A DNA stretch of 64,000 nucleotides, from NCBI GenBank assembly GCA_910578365.1, contig CAJTRC010000001.1, forward strand, positions 21,388 through 85,387. The letters run 5' to 3'. Each line of letters opens with the position of its first letter. Position 1 is the first letter of the stretch. Below, one piece after another: positions 15,370-23,146 of the stretch. Below the pieces are notes generated by a model, which was not told where the DNA came from, did no database searches, and worked only from the letters and a program-made list of their open reading frames with translations. A program made the translations under genes and the position numbers. This stretch comes from an uncultured Muribaculaceae bacterium (lineage in GTDB: Bacteria; Bacteroidota; Bacteroidia; Bacteroidales; Muribaculaceae).

Positions 15370-16734
15370 TTATTTATTGTTCTTCAGCCAGCCATCGTGC
15401 TCAAAATCACATCCGCGCCATCCGTCTTCGATACGGATATATGTTTCGCGGATTTTCTTCTGAAGCCATTTGTCGATAATTTCTTCCTTGGCCGAGTTTT
15501 CATACATATTCTTCAGCAGCTGGAAGTCATCGGCCAGATTGGCGGTGTGAGCATCAAGGCGGTTGGTGAGTTTTACAATGGCTACAACGTCGCGGTTGCT
15601 GCTGGCGTCGCGCATTACAAAAGGCTGAGAAATCTCGCCCGGTTGTAATGTAGCTATCGCACGCGAAACTTCCTGAGGCAGCTGCGACATCTCGAACATG
15701 GTGTTGCCGGTAGCTTCATTTACCATCACACCGTTCGAGTAGCGGGTACTTTTGTCTTGAGAGATGTATCGCGCGCCCTCTTCAAAGGAGAATTTGTGGT
15801 TGTCTACAATGTCGGTGCGTACCGAGTCGAGGCGCTGAATGGCCTCGTTGAGGTCTTTGTCGGACACTTTCGGGCGCAGAAGTATATGGCGGGTGTTTAC
15901 TCGCTCGCCACGCTTTTCAATAAGCTGTATGATGTGGTAGCCGTATTCGGTTTCTACAATCTTAGATACTTTTTTGGGGTCGTTGAGATTGAATGCCACG
16001 GCTGCATACTCAGCCACAAGATCGGCACGCCCTTTGAAGCCGATTTCGCCGCCGCGCACCGAACTGCCGTCGTCTTCGGAGTATAGAATGGCCATGGTGG
16101 AGAAGTCGCTCTCACCGTTGTTAACGCGTTCGGCAATGTCGCGCAGACGCGCCTTTACCGATTCGATTTCCTCGCGGGGAATCACCGGGTTGAGTGTCAT
16201 AATCTGCACCTCAACCTGCAGGGGCACGTAGGGCAGAGAGTCGGCCGGAAGTTTGTCGAAGTAGCGGCGCACGTCGTTGGGTGTCACTTTTACATCCTTG
16301 GTGAGCGATTGCTTTACCTGGCCAACGCGGTAACGGTTGCGTATGTTGGTGGCGTAGTAATCGCGAATCTCGGAATAGGGCTTGCGGAAATATTGCTCGA
16401 TTTTCTCTTTCGAGCCGAGGTTGTTGAGCAGGAAGTTCATCTGGCCTTCGACCTGCTGCTGTATCATCGACTCGCTTACGAGCACGGTGTCGAGATCGGC
16501 CTGATGAAGAAACAGACGTTCGATCGCCATCTGCTCGGGCAGAGTGCAATAGGGGTCGCCTTTTATTGGCATACGCTCCTGCAGCGCCTCTTGATAATAC
16601 TCTTCAATTTCCGATTTATAGATAGGATCGTCGCCGATAACCCAAGCCACTTCGTCCACGATGTTGTTCTGGGCTGTTGCCGAGATTGAGAATGCGGCCA
16701 TTAGGGCGGCTATAGCGGTTTTGATATTGCTCAT
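15370..16734 (-). CDS. SurA-like periplasmic peptidyl-prolyl isomerase/chaperone
   Basis: The 454-residue protein begins with a signal peptide ending near SISATAQ. It has a SurA N-terminal chaperone region (about 22-160) and two parvulin-type domains (about 170-275 and 283-385), the first with GGEIGFKGR and TEYGYHIIQL and the second starting TRHILLRP. SurA delivers unfolded outer-membrane proteins to the Bam machine. It is coupled to the OstA-like gene downstream. A run of 7-bp tandem repeats lies upstream of its likely promoter. Confidence 0.9.
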   Translation of the reverse strand: MSNIKTAIAALMAAFSISATAQNNIVDEVAWVIGDDPIYKSEIEEYYQEALQERMPIKGDPYCTLPEQMAIERLFLHQADLDTVLVSESMIQQQVEGQMNFLLNNLGSKEKIEQYFRKPYSEIRDYYATNIRNRYRVGQVKQSLTKDVKVTPNDVRRYFDKLPADSLPYVPLQVEVQIMTLNPVIPREEIESVKARLRDIAERVNNGESDFSTMAILYSEDDGSSVRGGEIGFKGRADLVAEYAAVAFNLNDPKKVSKIVETEYGYHIIQLIEKRGERVNTRHILLRPKVSDKDLNEAIQRLDSVRTDIVDNHKFSFEEGARYISQDKSTRYSNGVMVNEATGNTMFEMSQLPQEVSRAIATLQPGEISQPFVMRDASSNRDVVAIVKLTNRLDAHTANLADDFQLLKNMYENSAKEEIIDKWLQKKIRETYIRIEDGWRGCDFEHDGWLKNNK

Positions 16735-16762
16735 TTCTTTGTGATGATATGATTTTAAGTTG

Positions 16763-16770
16763 CAAAGTAA
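16763..16770 (-). promoter_or_regulatory. Possible -7 box for the SurA-like gene
   Basis: TTACTTTG on the minus strand differs from TAnnTTTG at one position. Twenty bases further upstream, exactly where a -33 would start, the tandem repeat at 16791-16820 begins. Confidence 0.3.
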
Positions 16771-16790
16771 GCTATTTTTTCTGAAATATA

Positions 16791-16820
16791 ATGTTAAATG
16801 TTAAATGTTAAATGTTAAAT
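16791..16820. repeat. Heptanucleotide tandem repeat (about 4.3 copies)
   Basis: The unit ATGTTAA is repeated four times plus two bases without error. It lies between the parvulin-like lipoprotein gene and the likely promoter of the SurA-like gene, abutting the expected -33 position. Confidence 0.95.
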
Positions 16821-16827
16821 TGGTTCA

Positions 16828-17682
16828 TCATAGACTGATTTCAACGATACCCTTGTCCTCCGCTTCCTTGCGCAGAAGTTGTTGGAAGGTGGCGTCGAAA
16901 TTCATGCGGGCCCGGTTGGTGAGTCGCTGATGTATCTGAGGCAGAGCCTGTTCGTAGGGCAGGGGATTGCCGCTCGGCAGATAGCTGTCGACTTTCAGCA
17001 AGTAAGTGAAGCCTCCAATACTGAGGTCGAGCATCTTCTGACCGCGGAACACCGCCATAGGCTCCGTGGCAAAGCGTGTGGGTATAAGTTGCTCTATGCT
17101 GCGCCATTCCACCCATGTGTCGCGGAAGTAGTCGTAATGGATGGCCGTACCCGCTACCATACCCTCGAGCCGGTCGATGTCGGCTTTGCCGCCATGCTGC
17201 AGCAGACGGCGGATTTCGCGCAGGTCGGCGGCATGGTCGGGAACTTTCAGATATATGCCTTTGACCATGGGATGTCCGACGGTAAACAGTTCCTTGTGGC
17301 GGTTGTAGTATTCTTTCAGTTCTTTGTCGGTAAATGCCGTGTCGGCACTTGTATCGAACCTATAGCGACGATATTCGGCCGTAATGAGGTCACGGCGGTA
17401 TTTCTCCACACGGCGGTCGATTTCTGCCATATCAAGTACCGGCAGTGCGGCCTGGTCGACCAGTTCACGGTCGACCCAGTTGTTGACGTAGCGGCGCACA
17501 TATTCAATGCTGTCGGCTTCGCTCATGCCGGGCGGCACATTGGCTACGATGTCGCTTCGGCTGAGGGTGGCTTTGCCGACACGGGCCACCGGTTTCTCCT
17601 GCGCGGTCTTTTCTCCGGCTCTGTTGTAGCAGGAGGCAAGCAGCAGTGCGGCTACAAGGGCTGTGGATATTCTGATTTGCAT
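16828..17682 (-). CDS. Parvulin/SurA-N-like lipoprotein
   Basis: This 284-residue protein has a lipoprotein signal, MQIRISTALVAALLLASC, with lipobox LASC. The part after the lipobox resembles a SurA/PpiD N-terminal chaperone region (EKPVARVGKATLSRSDI, then YVNNWVDRELVDQAAL). The segment where a rotamase domain should lie (about 135-240) keeps no clear parvulin signature, so it may act as a chaperone without isomerase activity. It sits between two full-size periplasmic isomerases. A strong terminator hairpin lies between it and the upstream PpiD-like gene. Confidence 0.8.
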   Translation of the reverse strand: MQIRISTALVAALLLASCYNRAGEKTAQEKPVARVGKATLSRSDIVANVPPGMSEADSIEYVRRYVNNWVDRELVDQAALPVLDMAEIDRRVEKYRRDLITAEYRRYRFDTSADTAFTDKELKEYYNRHKELFTVGHPMVKGIYLKVPDHAADLREIRRLLQHGGKADIDRLEGMVAGTAIHYDYFRDTWVEWRSIEQLIPTRFATEPMAVFRGQKMLDLSIGGFTYLLKVDSYLPSGNPLPYEQALPQIHQRLTNRARMNFDATFQQLLRKEAEDKGIVEISL

Positions 17683-17688
17683 AATATT

Positions 17689-17718
17689 GAAAAAGCCCCG
17701 CCGATGGAGGCGGGGCTT
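17689..17718 (-). terminator. Rho-independent terminator inside the isomerase run
   Basis: A 10-bp GC-rich perfect stem (17693-17702 with 17709-17718) with a 6-base loop is followed on the minus strand by TTTTTC. It lies between the PpiD-like stop (17725) and the lipoprotein start (17682). Confidence 0.8.
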
Positions 17719-17724
17719 ACTGTG

Positions 17725-19623
17725 TTATTTAACCTCTTTGAGTACTTTTTTGTTCACCTTTACCTTGTATTTCTTGTGAATACGGTCGAGCCACTCGCGT
17801 TCGAGTTCGCTCTGGTAGTCGTTGGTTACAGCGCCTTTCACATCAGCCGCATCCTCGGGAGCGTCGATAACCTTGCCGGCAACGGGGAAGTAGAAGTTCC
17901 AGCGTGAGTTGCCAGGCGCGGGCTTGGACATACCGAAACCAAGGAAGTCGGTGATGGGGTTTTCGCCTTTGGCTGCGATTACACGTTCCACTTTAATTTC
18001 ACGTCCGAATTTGTCGGTCATCAGGCGTGCGAAAGTGGCAGGGTCGGGAGTACCCAGCGACTCGGCGTATTCCTTGGCCTCGTTCATGGTCGAATCGCAT
18101 GTTGCAAACACTATGAAAGCTTTGTATTTGGGCGACTCAAACTTGTAGTTTTCGCGATGAGCGCGGAAGAAGTTCTCCAGACCTTCGGTGTCTTTTGCCG
18201 CACGGTCCCAGACATTGCGGTTCGAAATCTCGAACATCAGAATACCGTCGCGATACTCATTGGTGAGATTGCGGTAATCGGCGTTTGTCTGAAGTAGCTG
18301 CTCACGGGCCAATTTCAATACATCTTCATACATATTGGCCTGTGCCAGCTGGCTAAGCGCTTCGGCCAAAGCCTTGGGCTCGGTGGGCGCAATACCTGTG
18401 GCGTTGAGCTTGTCGGCAATCGAGGCTACGGTCACTGCTTTGCCGTTGATGGTATATGCGGCCAGTTTTTTGTCGCCGTTGTTGGCTACGTAGGCATCAA
18501 ACGAAGCAGGATTGAGTTCGGCTTTGAATTCCTTGGCCAGCTGTTCGAGGCGGCGCTGCTCGGGCATCACACCGCGAATGTCACGTTCCATCATCTTGTT
18601 GATCTGTTCGCGCATTTCGTCGAAGCCGGCTACACCGCGATGATCATATCGCTTTATAATATGGTAGCCGAATGAAGTTTTGAACGGCTTTGAAATTTCG
18701 CCGTTGGCCAGCGCGAACGAAATGCTGTCGAAGGGCTGTACCATCATGCCGGGACCGAACCAGCCGAGGTCACCGCCTTTGCGGGCCGAACCGGGGTCCT
18801 GTGATTCGCGTTTGGCAACTTCGGCGAAATTCGCGTCGGGTGCGCTTACGACCTCGTAAATCGAGTCTATTTCAGCCTCAATGGCCGCTATGCGGTCTTC
18901 GGGCACGTCGCGTGTCAGTTTAAGAATGTGAGCCGCATGCACTTCGCCTTTGGCCGGTTCACGCTTTTCCACACGGATAATGTGCAGGCCGAATCCGGAG
19001 TTTACAATAGGGCTTATCTCGCCAACCTTGGTGTTGTACGCCATGTCTTCGAAGGCCCAGGGTAAGCGTCCCGCAATCACAGGACCCATAAATCCTCCGC
19101 GCACTTTCGAACCGCGGTCGACCGAATATATCGAGGCAACGTCTTCAAAGGTGGTTTTTCCTGCAATAATGTCGCTGCGCAGCGAATCGAGGGTAGCGTA
19201 AGCCTTGTTGTATTCGTCGGCATTCTGGCCGGCGGAGAGCATAATATGGCTTACGGTCACTGTTTCAAGATTATGCTCGTAGCTTGCCCTTGCAAGCGAG
19301 TCGGCGAGGGCCTGGTCGCGCAGATATGGGCGGGCGAGATCGTTGCAGTATTTGGTCAGTTCCTGATTGAACGCCTCAGTGGTGTCGAGTCCGGCGGCCT
19401 CGGCGTCAGCTACCTTGAGCTTGTAGTTCACAAACATATCGACATATTCGTCGATGGTCTGGGGCTGAAGTTGCTGCGAATTGTTTTTCTTGTATAGATA
19501 TTCGAATTCGCTCAGCGGCACTTTTTTGCCGTTGACTGTCATCAGCACGGGGTCGTTATTTTTGGCGCTTACTGCCAGGAGCACGGCTCCGAGCACTGCT
19601 GCCGAAACAAAATACTTTTTCAT
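17725..19623 (-). CDS. PpiD/SurA-type periplasmic peptidyl-prolyl isomerase with two parvulin domains
   Basis: The 632-residue exported protein has a signal peptide (MKKYFVSAAVLGAVLLAVSA). An N-terminal chaperone region contains the EYLYKKN phrase. Two parvulin domains follow, at about 120-220 (TVSHIMLSAG, GGFMGPV, GFGLHIIRV) and 228-330 (HAAHILKLT, GGDLGWFGPG, FGYHIIKRYD). The C-terminal ~290 residues are helical and unassigned. The protein should assist outer-membrane or secreted protein folding. It follows the guaB terminator and is the first of three consecutive chaperone-type genes. Confidence 0.9.
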   Translation of the reverse strand: MKKYFVSAAVLGAVLLAVSAKNNDPVLMTVNGKKVPLSEFEYLYKKNNSQQLQPQTIDEYVDMFVNYKLKVADAEAAGLDTTEAFNQELTKYCNDLARPYLRDQALADSLARASYEHNLETVTVSHIMLSAGQNADEYNKAYATLDSLRSDIIAGKTTFEDVASIYSVDRGSKVRGGFMGPVIAGRLPWAFEDMAYNTKVGEISPIVNSGFGLHIIRVEKREPAKGEVHAAHILKLTRDVPEDRIAAIEAEIDSIYEVVSAPDANFAEVAKRESQDPGSARKGGDLGWFGPGMMVQPFDSISFALANGEISKPFKTSFGYHIIKRYDHRGVAGFDEMREQINKMMERDIRGVMPEQRRLEQLAKEFKAELNPASFDAYVANNGDKKLAAYTINGKAVTVASIADKLNATGIAPTEPKALAEALSQLAQANMYEDVLKLAREQLLQTNADYRNLTNEYRDGILMFEISNRNVWDRAAKDTEGLENFFRAHRENYKFESPKYKAFIVFATCDSTMNEAKEYAESLGTPDPATFARLMTDKFGREIKVERVIAAKGENPITDFLGFGMSKPAPGNSRWNFYFPVAGKVIDAPEDAADVKGAVTNDYQSELEREWLDRIHKKYKVKVNKKVLKEVK

Positions 19624-19696
19624 CAGTTGTTGCGTTTTTTCACTACTCGTTATAACGGAAACGCCATGTGTTTATTATGCCTTGATATAAGAAAAT

Positions 19697-19736
19697 AAGA
19701 GTCGCGGCATCAAAATGAATCAGATGCCACGACTTT
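19697..19736 (-). terminator. Terminator after guaB
   Basis: Arms at 19697-19711 and 19723-19736 pair with one G-U on the minus-strand RNA, loop 11, followed by ATTTTCTTAT. Confidence 0.7.
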
Positions 19737-19757
19737 TATTATATTATATCGCACTTA

Positions 19758-21236
19758 TTAGCGCTGCGATGTGCTGTAGTTGGGGGCTTCGGATGTGATG
19801 GCTACATCGTGCGGATGGCTTTCAGCCACGCCGGCATTGGTGATGCGGGTGAATTTGGCGTTATGCAGGGCTTCGATGTCGGCGGCGCCGCAATAGCCCA
19901 TGCCGGCGCGCAGACCGCCAAGCATCTGGTATACCACTTCGTAGAGCAGGCCTTTGTAGGGTACGCGGGCTGCGATGCCTTCCGGCACGAGTTTCTTGGC
20001 GTCGGTTTCGTTGCCCTGAAAATAGCGGTCTTTCGAACCCTTCTCCATGGCTTCAAGCGAACCCATGCCTCGATATGATTTGTATTTACGGCCATTGTAG
20101 ATGATGGTGTCGCCGGGTGATTCCTCCACGCCGGCCAGCATGCCGCCGAGCATTACGGAGTGCGCGCCTGCCGCGAGAGCTTTTACAATATCGCCCGAAT
20201 ATCGAATACCGCCGTCGGCAATCAGAGGCACATCCGTGCCTGCCAGAGCCTTGGCTACATCGTAAACAGCCGACAACTGGGGTACACCCACACCTGCTAT
20301 TACGCGGGTGGTGCATATCGAGCCCGGGCCAATGCCAACTTTTACGCCGTCGGCGCCGTTTTCAACAAGGTATCTGGCGGCGTCGCCGGTAGCGATGTTA
20401 CCTACTACCACGTCAATATGGGGGTATTTTTCCTTTACGGCACGAAGTACTCCTATCACACCTTTGCTGTGGCCGTGGGCGGTGTCGATTACCAGGGCGT
20501 CGACTCCGGCGGCCACGAGTGCGTCGGCGCGCTCCATCGAATCGGGAGTGACACCGATGCCGGCTGCCACACGTAGGCGTCCGAGATTATCCTTGCATGC
20601 GTTGGGCTTGTCCTTGGCTTTGGTTATATCCTTGTAAGTCACCAGTCCCACGAGCTTGCCCTTGGAATCGACAACGGGCAGTTTCTCGATTTTGTGTCGC
20701 TGCAGTATGCGGGCGGCCTCCTCAAGGTTGGTGCTTTGGTCGGTGGTGATAATATCTTTCGAAGTCATAACCTCGTCGATAGGGCGTCCGAGGTTGGACT
20801 CAAAGCGGAGGTCGCGGTTGGTAACGATGCCAACGAGCATACCATTTTCATCCACAACAGGAATACCGCCAATGTGATATTCCTCCATCATGTCGAGGGC
20901 GTCTTTTACTGAAGAACCGCGCAGAATAGTCACGGGGTCATAAATCATGCCGTTTTCTGCACGCTTCACCGCATGTACCTGGCGGGCCTGCTCGGCAATA
21001 GGCATGTTTTTGTGAATTACACCTATGCCGCCTTCACGGGCTATGGCAATAGCCAGCTGTGCTTCGGTTACGGTATCCATGGCGGCTGAAACCAGGGGTA
21101 CGTTCAAGGTGATGTTGCGCGAGAAACGAGTTGTAAGTTTTACGTCACGAGGGAGTACTTCCGAATAAGCCGGAATAAGGAGGACATCGTCAAAGGTGAG
21201 TCCTTCCATTTTTACGCGGTCAGCAATAAACGACAT
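19758..21236 (-). CDS. guaB: Inosine-5'-monophosphate dehydrogenase
   Basis: This 492-residue enzyme oxidises IMP to XMP with NAD+, the committed step to GMP. The N-terminal LTFDDVLLIPAYSEVLP is the IMPDH signature. Two CBS domains occupy about 95-205. The catalytic Cys308 sits in GIGPGSICTTRV, and the mobile-flap region and C-terminal ALHNAKFTRIT follow. The length is standard. It is divergent from aroE and has its own terminator, so the downstream chaperone genes form a separate unit or depend on readthrough. Confidence 0.97.
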   Translation of the reverse strand: MSFIADRVKMEGLTFDDVLLIPAYSEVLPRDVKLTTRFSRNITLNVPLVSAAMDTVTEAQLAIAIAREGGIGVIHKNMPIAEQARQVHAVKRAENGMIYDPVTILRGSSVKDALDMMEEYHIGGIPVVDENGMLVGIVTNRDLRFESNLGRPIDEVMTSKDIITTDQSTNLEEAARILQRHKIEKLPVVDSKGKLVGLVTYKDITKAKDKPNACKDNLGRLRVAAGIGVTPDSMERADALVAAGVDALVIDTAHGHSKGVIGVLRAVKEKYPHIDVVVGNIATGDAARYLVENGADGVKVGIGPGSICTTRVIAGVGVPQLSAVYDVAKALAGTDVPLIADGGIRYSGDIVKALAAGAHSVMLGGMLAGVEESPGDTIIYNGRKYKSYRGMGSLEAMEKGSKDRYFQGNETDAKKLVPEGIAARVPYKGLLYEVVYQMLGGLRAGMGYCGAADIEALHNAKFTRITNAGVAESHPHDVAITSEAPNYSTSQR

Positions 21237-21307
21237 ATTATTATTTTTATATATGTGATATCGATTGATATACGGTCAGTAGACAAGTCTGCCGTTTTTA
21301 TTGCCCA

Positions 21308-21315
21308 CAAAGTTA
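21308..21315 (-). promoter_or_regulatory. guaB -7 box
   Basis: TAACTTTG on the minus strand, about 72 bases upstream of the guaB ATG. It faces the divergent aroE box with 43 bases between the two octamers. Confidence 0.5.
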
Positions 21316-21358
21316 CGAATTTTTATTGATTTGGCATACAAGTAAACGCTACTTTTTG

Positions 21359-21366
21359 TAACTTTG
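21359..21366 (+). promoter_or_regulatory. aroE -7 box
   Basis: TAACTTTG, 24 bases upstream of the aroE ATG at 21391. No good -33 TTTG is present at the standard distance. Confidence 0.5.
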
Positions 21367-21390
21367 CACAAAATTTTATGTCACGCTTAC

Positions 21391-22131
21391 ATGAAACTAT
21401 ACGGTCTTATAGGCAAACCTCTTGGCCATTCGTTATCCGCCGATTTTTTTAATCGCAAGTTCAAAGCCGAGGGTATAGATGCCCGTTATCTGAATTTCGA
21501 AATCGACTCTGTGGCTGAGTTGCCACGGCTTCTGGCCGAATATCCGGCATTGTCAGGGCTGAATGTCACAAGCCCTTATAAGCGCGATGTGATTCCGATG
21601 ATGGAATCTCTCGACCCTCTCGCCGACAAAGTCCAGGCTGTAAATGTAATAAAGATTATACGGCATCCAGGCAAAAATCCGGTAATGAAAGGCTATAACA
21701 GCGATGTACAGGGCTTTGCCGACTCGCTGGAGCCTGTACTCAAAGGCCGTAAGGCGGCTCTGATACTGGGCACCGGCGGAGCAGCGACTGCATGTATAGC
21801 CGGATTCGAACGCCTGGGGCTGAAAGCAACCCTTGTGTCGCGCCGTCCCGGTCCCGGATATATAAGCTATGCCGACATTGATGCCACCGTGATGGCCGAG
21901 CATAAGATTGTAGTAAATGCCACACCATTGGGCATGTATCCGCATATAGGCGAGGCCCCTCCTGTGCCTTACGGACTGTTCACGCCCGACCATCTGGCAT
22001 ACGACCTGGTGTACAACCCCGAAATAACCGAATTCATGCGCCTTGCATCAAAGCAAGGGGCCGAAACAAAAAACGGCCTTGAAATGCTGCTTCTGCAGGC
22101 TTTCGAGTCGTGGCGCATTTTCAGATTATAA
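21391..22131 (+). CDS. aroE: Shikimate dehydrogenase
   Basis: The start MKLYGLIGKPLGHSLS at 21391 is the classical AroE N-terminus; an upstream in-frame start would overlap the -7 box. In the 246-residue product, catalytic Lys64 (SPYKRDV) and Asp105 (NSDVQGF) are present, as is the NADPH-binding LGTGGAATACIAGF. The enzyme reduces 3-dehydroshikimate to shikimate for aromatic amino acids. It is probably co-transcribed with yeiH (13 bases downstream) and comEC. The DAHP synthase-chorismate mutase of the same pathway is at 53971-55026. Confidence 0.95.
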   Translation: MKLYGLIGKPLGHSLSADFFNRKFKAEGIDARYLNFEIDSVAELPRLLAEYPALSGLNVTSPYKRDVIPMMESLDPLADKVQAVNVIKIIRHPGKNPVMKGYNSDVQGFADSLEPVLKGRKAALILGTGGAATACIAGFERLGLKATLVSRRPGPGYISYADIDATVMAEHKIVVNATPLGMYPHIGEAPPVPYGLFTPDHLAYDLVYNPEITEFMRLASKQGAETKNGLEMLLLQAFESWRIFRL

Positions 22132-22144
22132 ATTATAAACCAAA

Positions 22145-23134
22145 ATGAAAGAAAAAAAAGGAATCAATCTGAACGAAGAAAAAACAGTTATCAGCCGGCC
22201 GTTGATTATTTATATTGCAGCGATAGCGATTATTCTAATTCCTTGGGATAAACTCGGGCTTCCGATAGTAAACGCACCTTTGGCACTTTTAGCAGGCCTT
22301 GTATTTGCTTTCTGCATGAAGAACCCGTGCCCGAAATTCAACAAAAAGTGTTCGAAATATCTGCTGCAGATAGCAGTGGTCTGCCTCGGATTTAACATGA
22401 ATCTGCAGGAATCGCTCAAATCGGGTTCCGAGGGCATGATGTTTACTGTAGTAAGCGTTGTAGGCGTAATGACACTCGGAGTTCTGGGCGGTTACTGGCT
22501 GCACATCAACCGCAAGACCAGTTACCTGATTTCGTCGGGTACGGCCATCTGCGGCGGCTCGGCCATTGCGGCAGTAGGTCCGGTGCTGAAGGCTAATGAA
22601 AATGAAATGGCAGTGTCGCTGGGCGTTATTTTCATACTCAATGCGATAGCTCTGTTTATATTTCCGCCGATTGGCCACCTGCTTGATATGAGCCAGCAGC
22701 AGTTCGGCACCTGGGCAGCCATTGCCATCCACGACACTTCGTCGGTGGTAGGCGCAGGTGAAAGCTACGGAGAGGAAGCTCTACAGATTGCCACACTGAT
22801 TAAACTTACCCGCGCCCTTTGGATAATCCCGCTTGCCCTTGTCACCATGTTTATATTCCGCGAAAAGGGCAGCAAGATTTCCATACCATGGTTCATATTC
22901 ATATTCATTCTCGCCATGGTTGCAAACACATATCTGCCCATACCACAGTGGTTTGTTGATATTATGGTGTGGATTGCCAAACGCGGCATGGTGGTGACCC
23001 TGTTTATGATTGGCGCCTCGCTGTCGCTGGCCACAGTAAAGCAGGTCGGCGTCAAGCCGCTGCTTCTGGCTGTGCTGCTATGGATTGTAATAGGCGTAGG
23101 CAGCCTGTTTGTAGTAGAGTCTACGATACCCTAA
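22145..23134 (+). CDS. YeiH/UPF0324-family membrane transporter (putative sulfate/anion exporter)
   Basis: The 329-residue polytopic inner-membrane protein has about ten hydrophobic segments. It carries the family blocks SSGTAICGGSAIAAVGPV (about 130-147) and HDTSSVVGAG (about 200-209). UPF0324/YeiH proteins are annotated as putative sulfate or anion exporters; the substrate is not proven. It lies 13 bases after aroE and 12 before comEC. No LysR-type regulator, a frequent partner, is adjacent. Confidence 0.88.
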   Translation: MKEKKGINLNEEKTVISRPLIIYIAAIAIILIPWDKLGLPIVNAPLALLAGLVFAFCMKNPCPKFNKKCSKYLLQIAVVCLGFNMNLQESLKSGSEGMMFTVVSVVGVMTLGVLGGYWLHINRKTSYLISSGTAICGGSAIAAVGPVLKANENEMAVSLGVIFILNAIALFIFPPIGHLLDMSQQQFGTWAAIAIHDTSSVVGAGESYGEEALQIATLIKLTRALWIIPLALVTMFIFREKGSKISIPWFIFIFILAMVANTYLPIPQWFVDIMVWIAKRGMVVTLFMIGASLSLATVKQVGVKPLLLAVLLWIVIGVGSLFVVESTIP

Positions 23135-23146
23135 GCGCAATACAGA

